64,000 bases of DNA, from positions 62,001 through 126,000 of the forward strand of contig NZ_FUXG01000007.1 in the NCBI RefSeq assembly GCF_900167095.1, read 5' to 3'. Every line of letters starts with the position of its first letter. The stretch's first letter is position 1. Of this stretch, positions 56,824 to 64,000 are shown one piece after another. This stretch comes from Oceanospirillum multiglobuliferum (GTDB lineage Bacteria > Pseudomonadota > Gammaproteobacteria > Pseudomonadales > Halomonadaceae). A program made the translations under genes and the position numbers. Below the pieces are notes generated by a model that saw only the letters and a list, made by a program, of their open reading frames with translations, did not search any database and was not told where the DNA came from.

Positions 56824-57213
56824 ATGAGTAAAGTACAATTTGAAACCCTCAAAGAGATGGGGATCGAAAATGTCAAAGATATCGAGAAGTACAGCTCTCG
56901 TATTGAAGGCGATATTGATATTCTGAAAGTCTATTTCCACCGCCATTCTGGTGAGTGGTTTGCTAAAAGCAAAAAATACAAATTCAAACGCTTCCAGAAA
57001 AGTTTAAAGGTTAACGAAGGCACCGTTAAATATCGCACAGTTACCGAGCCTTCAGCTTATTTTCTAAGGGCTGTAGCAGAGCTGGATCAGTTGGTAGCCG
57101 TTGAGCGTAAAACAGAAGACAAAAAGGCCTTGTTACTCGAAGAAGTAGAACATCTAGAAAAAGTAATGCAGCGTAAAATTGACGATATTCGCCGTCAGAT
57201 TGAAGAGTTGTAA
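56824..57213 (+). CDS. UPF0325 / DUF3461 (YaeH-like) protein
   Basis: This is a small cytoplasmic protein of unknown function, 129 residues, the usual length of the family. The N-terminal part (FETLKEMGIENVKDIEKYSS) and the central block DILKVYFHRHSGEWFAKSKK align with E. coli YaeH (DNLKSLGI..., DILKIYF...GEFFAKS). The C-terminal 40 residues are a charged coiled coil (LLLEEVEHLEKVMQRKID). It lies between slt and a convergent ABC exporter and is followed by its own terminator. No function should be inferred. Confidence 0.9.
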   Translation: MSKVQFETLKEMGIENVKDIEKYSSRIEGDIDILKVYFHRHSGEWFAKSKKYKFKRFQKSLKVNEGTVKYRTVTEPSAYFLRAVAELDQLVAVERKTEDKKALLLEEVEHLEKVMQRKIDDIRRQIEEL

Positions 57214-57222
57214 ACACTTGTT

Positions 57223-57249
57223 AGAGGCGTTGATTTAAACGCCTCTTTA
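57223..57249 (+). terminator. Rho-independent terminator after the UPF0325 gene
   Basis: AGAGGCGTT (57223-57231) pairs with AACGCCTCT (57238-57246) around a 6-nt loop and is followed by TTT. Confidence 0.8.
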
Positions 57250-57313
57250 CTATAAAAATCACTAAGAATACTTTAGCTAAGCCTTAAGCCTACAGAAGAG
57301 TAGTGTTTATCGC

Positions 57314-59143
57314 CTAACCCTCTCCCAAAAAACCACCTGTTTGATGCTGCCAAAGCTGGGCATAAATACCGTTTTGCGCTACCAACTCAGCATGAGTACC
57401 TTGCTCCACAACTTTCCCTTGGTCTAATACAACCAAACGATCTAAAGCAGCAATAGTAGAAAGCCTGTGGGCTATGGCGATGACCGTTTTACCTGCCATC
57501 AATTGATACAGACTGGCTTGAATAGCGGCCTCAACTTCTGAGTCCAGTGCCGAAGTGGCTTCATCTAACACTAAGATAGGCGCGTCTTTCAATAGTACCC
57601 GTGCAATGGCGATGCGCTGTCGCTGCCCTCCTGAAAGCTTAACACCACGCTCACCAACATGGGCATCATAGCCTGTACGGCCTTCAGGATCAGTTAGTGA
57701 AAGAATAAAATCATGGGCTTCAGCTTTTTTGGCTGCTGCAATCATCTCCTCTTCAGGCGCATTAGGACGACCATACAAGATATTTTCCCGTACTGAGCGA
57801 TGCAATAAAGAGGTATCTTGGGTTACCATTCCGATATGCGCGCGCAATGAGTCTTGTTGAATCTGTTGGATATTTTGCCCATCCACCTTGATGGTGCCTG
57901 ACTCAACATCAAAGAAACGCATCAATAAGTTAACCAAGGTTGACTTACCCGCACCAGAGCGTCCAACTAAGCCAATTTTCTCACCTGATTTAATACTCAA
58001 ACTAAGCTGCTCAATCACGCGCTTATCTTCACCGTAATGAAAGCCCACTTGATCAAACTGAATCTGTCCTGTTGGTACTTGAATCGGTAGTGCTTTAGGC
58101 TGATCTTGCACTTGTAGGGGTTGCGATAAGGTATTCATGCCATCAGCCACTGTACCAATGTTTTCAAATAAGGCACTGACCTCCCACATAATCCAATGCG
58201 CCATACCGTTCAAGCGCAAAGCCAAAGCTACGGCAATCGCTATTGCACCTACAGAGATGGCTGAATCGAGCCATAGCCAAATAGACAAAGCCGCAACCGA
58301 AAAAGACAGAATATGATTAATACTCTGTACACAAAAGTTCAGCTGAGTCACCAAGCGCATCTGTTTATATACGGTTTGCATAAAGCCATCCATGCTTTCA
58401 CGGGCATAGTCTGACTCACGCTCGGTATGAGAAAACAGTTTGATTGTATTGATATTGCTATAGGCATCAACAATACGCCCACCCATTAGTGAACGGGCAT
58501 CGGCTTGCTCTGTTGCTATCGCTTTGAGCTTAGGCACAAAATAGATCTGGATACTGACATAAAGTGCCAACCAAACTAGCATAGGCAAGGCCAAGCGCCA
58601 GTCAGATTGCATCACCAGAACCAGCATTGCTGTGAAATAAACAAGGATATAAACCAAGACATCCAGCAGCTTCATCACCGTTTCCCGTACAGAAAGCGCT
58701 GTCTGCATCACCTTCGTCGAAATTCGACCTGCAAAATCATTGGCATAAAAGGACACGCTCTGTTTTAACAAGTAACGATGTGCTAACCAACGAATTGACA
58801 TTGGGTAGTTACCCAATAGAGTCTGATGGGTAATCAGTGAGTGCAAGAGACCCACAATGGGCAATGCAACTAAGGGCACAAGACTCATCAATATTAAAGT
58901 ACCAGACTCTTCAGCCCAAAAAGTCGCCGGGTCTTTGGCGGAGAGCCAATCCACCAGCTGTCCCATAAATTTAAATAACGTAACTTCTAATACTGCCACT
59001 GTTGCCGTGAGCAGAGACATCAAGATGAGAGGGACTTCAACGCCTTTAGAGTAGTGTCGACAGAACTGAAACACACCCTTAGGAGGTTGTGTAGGCTCTG
59101 CATCAGGAAATGCGGGGATCAATCGCTCAAAAAAGCTAAACAT
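57314..59143 (-). CDS. ABC exporter (membrane + ATPase fusion), MsbA/MDR-like
   Basis: This is a half-size ABC exporter of 609 residues. The membrane domain (about 30-330) has six hydrophobic segments. The ATPase has Walker A GRSGAGKSTLVNLL, a Q-loop in VTQDTSLLHRSV, signature LSGGQRQRIAIARVLL, Walker B ILVLDEATSALD and switch His in IAIAHRLST. The substrate is unknown; similar proteins are annotated as multidrug or lipid exporters. It is divergent from the repeat-protein operon, with a perfect FNR-type box in the shared gap. The ATPase motifs are intact. Confidence 0.92.
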   Translation of the reverse strand: MFSFFERLIPAFPDAEPTQPPKGVFQFCRHYSKGVEVPLILMSLLTATVAVLEVTLFKFMGQLVDWLSAKDPATFWAEESGTLILMSLVPLVALPIVGLLHSLITHQTLLGNYPMSIRWLAHRYLLKQSVSFYANDFAGRISTKVMQTALSVRETVMKLLDVLVYILVYFTAMLVLVMQSDWRLALPMLVWLALYVSIQIYFVPKLKAIATEQADARSLMGGRIVDAYSNINTIKLFSHTERESDYARESMDGFMQTVYKQMRLVTQLNFCVQSINHILSFSVAALSIWLWLDSAISVGAIAIAVALALRLNGMAHWIMWEVSALFENIGTVADGMNTLSQPLQVQDQPKALPIQVPTGQIQFDQVGFHYGEDKRVIEQLSLSIKSGEKIGLVGRSGAGKSTLVNLLMRFFDVESGTIKVDGQNIQQIQQDSLRAHIGMVTQDTSLLHRSVRENILYGRPNAPEEEMIAAAKKAEAHDFILSLTDPEGRTGYDAHVGERGVKLSGGQRQRIAIARVLLKDAPILVLDEATSALDSEVEAAIQASLYQLMAGKTVIAIAHRLSTIAALDRLVVLDQGKVVEQGTHAELVAQNGIYAQLWQHQTGGFLGEG

Positions 59144-59246
59144 GAACTTATCCTATTGTGTAACTGAGCTGTAGTGTCAGCCATATAACGCCCAGCCTGA
59201 GTCAGTAGGCCTAGAGCATCAACTCTGTTTAGAACATCCTTACATA

Positions 59247-59260
59247 TTGATTTTTATCAA
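59247..59260. promoter_or_regulatory. Perfect FNR/Anr-type box
   Basis: TTGAT-TTTT-ATCAA matches the FNR/Anr consensus TTGAT-N4-ATCAA at all ten defined positions. It lies in the 244-bp gap (59144-59387), 103 bp from the ABC exporter start and 127 bp from the repeat-protein start. It could control either or both by oxygen. No other feature was seen in the gap besides the AAAGGAT ribosome site before 59388. Confidence 0.6.
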
Positions 59261-59387
59261 GAAACCAACATAATAGTGCGCTAATTTTACAGATATAGGC
59301 ATACAGAAGTCGCTGAAAGAGTGAATATTATCGTAACACTTTGTCCGTAAAGGGATTTATTTTTACATTTTCTAAAAGGATAGTTTT

Positions 59388-61235
59388 ATGCTCCCCCACA
59401 GCATAATGATCTTTTATACAAAACTATTGAAGCTGCTGCTCACACTGGTACTGACTTGCCTCGGTTATTTTCTAATCGCCAATCATGCCAGTGCCTATAT
59501 CGTGGTACCTGCAAAAACAGCACAAGACAACTACACTCTTGTATTACAAATACAACAAGATGTATTGCTTTTACAGCAGTTTGCTAATCGCAGTGTCAAG
59601 CTACCAGACGTCGACGTTATTGCCCCCAAAGAACCTCGTCACGTCTATCAAAAAGCATTGGAAGTACTTGCTAAGGTCAATCGCTACCGGGAAATTAAGC
59701 AGTTAGGGGCTATTACGACTCCTCTATACCCTACCCGAGAGATTACCCCAGATGAGGTGCATACTCTCATTCAACACTTACAAGGTGAGGTCAGACTGTT
59801 ATTACCAACACACTTGCAAGCCAATAAGCCGATTGAAAAATTACAGTTATCAGTTAGCCCTACCAATGTCTACCAGCAGCTCTGGCGCATCTCTTTAGCG
59901 TTTGACCCTTTACTAGGAGTACGCGGCTTCACACCCTCAGATGTTTATCAGCAGGCTGAGTACTTAGTTGATCTGATTAAGTTTTTACGTCTAAGTCAGA
60001 ATTTACCTAATGATGTAGCACCACCCAAATTAGGCAAGGGCAAACACCCTAACCATGCTTTAAAATCAGCCTATCAACTGCAAGGCCAAATTTACCAAGT
60101 ACAGAAAAATTTATGGATGAAAGCACCAGAGTTGGCGCCAACAGTACCTAAGCGTGTGATTACACCAACCGATGTTTATGACGCCCTGCAAGTAAATATT
60201 GCCGAATTACAGCGAGTAAAGTATCGGTTAGGCATAGAATTTGAGCAACGGATGCCAGAATTAAAACGAAACAAAACCCCAGACGATGTAATACAAATGC
60301 TCTCTTGGGCAGAAAAAATGCTACCAACCTTTCAGGTTGATGGCCCTATATTTCAATATCGCCGCGACACGTTACAAAAGAACCTTTCTGATATATATCA
60401 AGTGGTAAATCGACTACGCAACCAGCTCAGTGCTTTACAAAAGGCTCGAGGGGTAAGGCTAAAGCTCTCTTTAGTGCTACCCACAACTGAGGTTAACCTG
60501 CGCCACGTACTGCAGCTGAACTTGCAGAGCTTACGGCGAATGAATTTATTGCGTAAAAGCATTAAACAGCTACCTACTAATGTGCCGCACCCACCATTGC
60601 ATAAGGTGACACCTACAGAGCTTTATGAGATGGCATTACGTTTAGAAAGTGAGCTTGCAAATTATTTTGATCATATTGGTTTCACGCCGGTCACCAATAC
60701 TCAACTATCAACAGTAACAGAGCCGAGCGAAAAACAGCTCTATGCTGAGCTACACCAAGTGTCTCAATATCTTGATGCTCTTATCAGTAAAAAAGACTTT
60801 AGTCTTCATATGCTCTACCAAGAAGCCCATGATATACGTACAGAGTTGCATGCGATTTATCAACAGATAGGTCGTAATCCTACAGCATTTGTGGCAGATG
60901 ATTACGTAATTAATAATGGGCAAGATAATAGTACCTTACTATCAAAGTCTCTGGATCTGTTACAGGCCGTGCAAAAAATACATTCAAGAGCGGGCGCTTT
61001 TCTACTGCCCCCGCCTAACAAACAAAATATCAGCACGGCAGCCTTATCGGATATTGAGACCAATCTCAGCTTAATCCATGACGAGCTTATCGCGGTAAAG
61101 CCATTTTTTGGTTTGTTCTCTATGAGTTCATTCACCGCTGTCAGCCAAAAAGGTGTGTCACGAGAAAAACTAGCACAAGAGTTGGCTTATATAGAGCGTT
61201 TGATCAATGACCTGCTAAAGCCTGAGGCTGAATAA
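59388..61235 (+). CDS. Secreted alpha-helical repeat protein of unknown function
   Basis: I do not recognise this 615-residue protein. A signal peptide or anchor (LLKLLLTLVLTCLGYFLIANHASA) sends it to the periplasm. About twelve copies of a roughly 45-residue unit follow, each headed by a motif like ITPTDVYDALQVNIAEL. Examples are EPRHVYQKALEVL, VSPTNVYQQLWRI, FTPSDVYQQAEYL, KTPDDVIQMLSWA, VTPTELYEMALRL and PSEKQLYAELHQV. The pattern TPxxVYxxAxxLxxxL suggests a helical solenoid. ATG 59388 has AAAGGAT upstream. Its stop codon shares one base with the start of a hybrid histidine kinase, so it may be a periplasmic partner of that sensor (inference). Confidence 0.85.
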   Translation: MLPHSIMIFYTKLLKLLLTLVLTCLGYFLIANHASAYIVVPAKTAQDNYTLVLQIQQDVLLLQQFANRSVKLPDVDVIAPKEPRHVYQKALEVLAKVNRYREIKQLGAITTPLYPTREITPDEVHTLIQHLQGEVRLLLPTHLQANKPIEKLQLSVSPTNVYQQLWRISLAFDPLLGVRGFTPSDVYQQAEYLVDLIKFLRLSQNLPNDVAPPKLGKGKHPNHALKSAYQLQGQIYQVQKNLWMKAPELAPTVPKRVITPTDVYDALQVNIAELQRVKYRLGIEFEQRMPELKRNKTPDDVIQMLSWAEKMLPTFQVDGPIFQYRRDTLQKNLSDIYQVVNRLRNQLSALQKARGVRLKLSLVLPTTEVNLRHVLQLNLQSLRRMNLLRKSIKQLPTNVPHPPLHKVTPTELYEMALRLESELANYFDHIGFTPVTNTQLSTVTEPSEKQLYAELHQVSQYLDALISKKDFSLHMLYQEAHDIRTELHAIYQQIGRNPTAFVADDYVINNGQDNSTLLSKSLDLLQAVQKIHSRAGAFLLPPPNKQNISTAALSDIETNLSLIHDELIAVKPFFGLFSMSSFTAVSQKGVSREKLAQELAYIERLINDLLKPEAE

Positions 61236-64000
61236 TGACAAAGAAACTCACATGGTCAGTTCCAGTTAAGTTTGGCTTACTCTCATTAGGTATCAGTTTG
61301 ATAGGGATGCTGGGCATTTCAAGCTTGATCTATAGCAATTCATCTGAGTTACTAGAACAACAAGCACTGAATCGCTTACACGATGACTTACAACGTGAAG
61401 AGTCTATGTTACTTAACAACGTTAAGACTCTGCATGAAGATTTAGGGCTTTTATCCCGCGACTCGGCTATACACGGCATCATTCGTGCTCAAAAAAGTGA
61501 AGGGTATGATGAGCGTGAAAATATGACCTTTGCCATGTGGCAAGAGCGATTAACCACACTTACGGGCACAATGTTAAAGCAGCGCCCTTCTTATTTAGCC
61601 ATTCAACTGCAACCTATTGCCACAGAGCAGGCCACACTACTAGACATAGAGCGACAAGGTGGCATTGTCCTAAGCCGTCAAAATGAGACCCGTCAGTTGA
61701 ATCGTTTTGATACACGCTATCCTGATGACTTAAGCACGGTTGTATCTGATCGCATTCGATTCACAACACCTCGACTGTTAAAACAAAATGGTCGCATTAT
61801 TTTTCCGCCTCAATCCGTTGTTTATGCCTCACAAGCTATTCGAGACCAGCGGGGTGCTATTTATGCGGTATTAACAGTACAAATTGATTTTGACCAGATG
61901 TTCAGCGCCCGTGATCACTCAAATAGCAATATTAATTATTTTGCAACAGACTTAGAAGGACATTACTTCACCCATCCCAATATTGAGAAAAACTGGGCTT
62001 ATGAATTATACCCTGATCAGCACTTATCCAATGATATTCCAGAGCTGGTCGATGCAGGGCTTTTTAGGTTAAGCCAGAACGAACCTGAGCTTTCAATTCG
62101 CTCAGGTGATGAAGGCGTTGTGTTACGCTACGTACAACTTACCGATTTTGGTTTCAAGGATAATATATTACTAGGTGCAGAGACTGACCTTGATTACCTG
62201 CACCAAGAGTCTGCTGGGCTATTAAAAACGATCAGTATTTTGATGCTGTTCGGAGGGTTCCTACTCGCGATTGCAACTACTATTATTGCTTATGGCCTCA
62301 CACGTCCATTACAGCGCTTGAAATTAGCAGCTGACGAGGTAAGCGCTGGCAATATCAATGCCGACATACCGATCACAGGTGATGATGAAGTCGCCTCTCT
62401 AGGGCGCTCCATGCAGGCAATGCTGGAACACTTGAAGCGCTCTCATCAGGATCTAGAGGAAGTTAATGACTCTCTGGAGATGAAGGTTGAGCAACGTACC
62501 TCTGAATTAGAACTTGCACTTAAGCAGGCAAAGGCAGCAGCGATTGCAAAAGCCCAGTTTTTAGCCACCATGAGTCATGAAATTCGTACACCATTAAATG
62601 GCGTACTAGGCATGACAGAGCTATTGCTGAGTACTCCGCTGAACATGCTACAACGCAACCATCTAGAGACTGTTAAGCGGTCTGGGGAGACACTGCTTAA
62701 TCTGCTGAATGATATTTTGGATCTGTCTAAAATTGAAGCCGGAAAGCTCAGTATTAATATCACCGACTTTAACCCGAATGAACTTCTTGAAAACTGTGTA
62801 ATGTTATTTGCGGACACAGCTAATCAAAAAGGCTTAGATGTTATTCCCGTCACACTGCCTAAATTGCCACAAATGCTAAAAGGCGACCCAGATAGAATAA
62901 GCCAAGTACTGATGAACCTCGTCAATAATGCCATTAAGTTTACCGATAAAGGAGAGGTTGTCGTTAAGCTAGATACGTTATTAGAAGACCATCAAAAAAT
63001 CGTACTTCGCTTTAGCGTAGCTGATACAGGCATTGGTATATCCAACGAAGCTCAAGCTCGCCTATTTCAAAAATTTGTACAGCTTGATAGTACCTCTACC
63101 CGAAAATATGGGGGCACAGGCCTAGGGCTAGCCATTTCACGTCAGCTCGTCGAGCTGATGGGTGGTGAAATCAAATTAAACAGCATTGAAGGGGCTGGTA
63201 CTAAAATTTGGTTTGATCTGACTTTCGAAAAGGGCAAAAAAGCCCTTGATCTAACGGCTGAGTATCGAGAGCTGTTACAGCAAACATCAACTCTGATTGT
63301 TGACGACAACAGCACTAACCGCGAACTGTTGCAGCATATTGTCGTCTCTTGGGGTATGAGCAGTGGCTCTGAGGCTTCAGCTGAAGATGCATTGGTACGG
63401 CTATTGCGCCGCGCCCAAGAGGGCAACCCCTATCAGTTAGTGCTGTTGGATCAAATGATGCCTGACATTGATGGTTTAGGCCTAGCCAAAATGATTCAGC
63501 AACAGCCTACCTTAGCAGGGCTGAAGTTAATCATGCTCAGTTCAATGGATCTACCAGACCAGAATGAGCTAAATGCGCTTAATATACACACTTATTTGCG
63601 CAAGCCCTTCAGACAGTCTGAGCTTTATAACGCCATCATTCATACTATGAATGATGAGTGTTTGGACTCTGTCAGTACACCATCTAGCCATAATCCCATA
63701 GATGTTAACGATGCATTAGCTGCGCGTATAGGTGCCAAGATTTTGCTAGCTGAAGATACCCCTGTAAATCAACAGGTTACTCTAGGTATGCTGAAACAGT
63801 TAGGGTTCAGTGCAACCCTTGCAGAGGATGGCGCTCAGGCTTTTGCCGAATACCAAAAAGAGCTGTACGATCTTGTTCTGATGGATATTCAAATGCCTAT
63901 CATGGATGGCTATGAGGCAACCTCTAGTATCAGAGCATTAGAAATGAAGCTTGGCCGACATACACCTATTGTTGCCTTAACAGCACATGCGATGAATGGT
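61235..64000 (+). CDS. Hybrid sensor histidine kinase (3' partial)
   Basis: This is a membrane-bound hybrid kinase; 922 residues are visible and the frame is open at the window end. ATG 61235 shares a base with the preceding stop. TM1 (about 12-33) is followed by a periplasmic Cache-like sensor (about 35-325) with YAVLTVQIDFDQMF and DLEGHYFTHP. TM2 (about 333-355) is followed by HAMP, a coiled coil, HisKA with MSHEIRTPLNG (His448), HATPase with DTGIGIS and GGTGLGLAIS, REC1 (TLIVDDN; Asp739 in LLDQMMPDIDG) and REC2 (ILLAEDT; Asp884 in LVLMDIQMP). An Hpt domain probably follows beyond the window. It is cotranscribed with the secreted repeat protein. Target genes are unknown. Confidence 0.95.
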   Translation, partial: MTKKLTWSVPVKFGLLSLGISLIGMLGISSLIYSNSSELLEQQALNRLHDDLQREESMLLNNVKTLHEDLGLLSRDSAIHGIIRAQKSEGYDERENMTFAMWQERLTTLTGTMLKQRPSYLAIQLQPIATEQATLLDIERQGGIVLSRQNETRQLNRFDTRYPDDLSTVVSDRIRFTTPRLLKQNGRIIFPPQSVVYASQAIRDQRGAIYAVLTVQIDFDQMFSARDHSNSNINYFATDLEGHYFTHPNIEKNWAYELYPDQHLSNDIPELVDAGLFRLSQNEPELSIRSGDEGVVLRYVQLTDFGFKDNILLGAETDLDYLHQESAGLLKTISILMLFGGFLLAIATTIIAYGLTRPLQRLKLAADEVSAGNINADIPITGDDEVASLGRSMQAMLEHLKRSHQDLEEVNDSLEMKVEQRTSELELALKQAKAAAIAKAQFLATMSHEIRTPLNGVLGMTELLLSTPLNMLQRNHLETVKRSGETLLNLLNDILDLSKIEAGKLSINITDFNPNELLENCVMLFADTANQKGLDVIPVTLPKLPQMLKGDPDRISQVLMNLVNNAIKFTDKGEVVVKLDTLLEDHQKIVLRFSVADTGIGISNEAQARLFQKFVQLDSTSTRKYGGTGLGLAISRQLVELMGGEIKLNSIEGAGTKIWFDLTFEKGKKALDLTAEYRELLQQTSTLIVDDNSTNRELLQHIVVSWGMSSGSEASAEDALVRLLRRAQEGNPYQLVLLDQMMPDIDGLGLAKMIQQQPTLAGLKLIMLSSMDLPDQNELNALNIHTYLRKPFRQSELYNAIIHTMNDECLDSVSTPSSHNPIDVNDALAARIGAKILLAEDTPVNQQVTLGMLKQLGFSATLAEDGAQAFAEYQKELYDLVLMDIQMPIMDGYEATSSIRALEMKLGRHTPIVALTAHAMNG

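Noticed and set aside
1-64000. tRNA, rRNA or other structural RNA genes
   Set aside because: None recognised in the intergenic regions by eye; a covariance-model scan would be needed to exclude small RNAs.

Overview
The window is a chromosomal segment of a gammaproteobacterium. The evidence is the glnS-cysS-ppiB-lpxH housekeeping block, a YaeH/UPF0325 protein, an Slt-type transglycosylase, a btuFCD locus and a type I-F CRISPR system. Gene content and the moderate, AT-leaning base composition suggest a marine or brackish Oceanospirillales-like organism (inference, not tested). It appears motile and heavily sensory, with three chemoreceptors, two large hybrid histidine kinases and an HD-GYP-family protein.

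Region 1 (1-11484) is an apparently complete type I-F CRISPR-Cas locus in canonical order: cas1 (missing only a few N-terminal codons at the window edge), cas2/3 fusion, csy1, csy2, csy3, cas6f, an AT-rich leader and an array of 52 repeats and 51 spacers. The leader holds a perfect 12-bp inverted repeat. The last repeat is degenerate, which gives the array its polarity.

Region 2 (11485-13260) is an AT-rich accessory patch. It carries one unrecognised 492-residue protein whose N-terminal half looks like a helical-bundle, pore-former-like protein, and it ends in a strong bidirectional terminator.

Region 3 (13279-30827) is a quinohemoprotein amine dehydrogenase (QHNDH) island. A response regulator and a 2166-residue multidomain hybrid kinase are transcribed leftward. 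qhpA, qhpD, qhpC, qhpB, a beta-barrel protein gene, qhpF, qhpE and qhpG are transcribed rightward. The structural subunits (A, B, C) oxidise primary amines in the periplasm. QhpD (radical SAM), QhpG (flavin monooxygenase), QhpE (subtilisin-like protease) and QhpF (ABC exporter) mature and export the cross-linked gamma subunit. The two-component pair is the obvious candidate regulator (inference).

Region 4 (31133-42188) is mostly core genome: an HD-GYP-family protein with altered metal-site residues, cysS, glnS, ppiB, lpxH, btuFCD, a general porin and a GcvA-like LysR regulator.

Region 5 (42396-64000) holds a small unknown protein, three chemoreceptors with different sensors (4HB, dCache, and PAS with a C-terminal zinc-binding CZB), a MocR regulator divergent from an EamA exporter, an Orn/Lys/Arg decarboxylase, a lytic transglycosylase, a UPF0325 protein and an ABC exporter. 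It ends with an operon of a secreted 12-fold helical-repeat protein and a hybrid histidine kinase that runs off the window. A perfect FNR/Anr-type box sits between the ABC exporter and this last operon.
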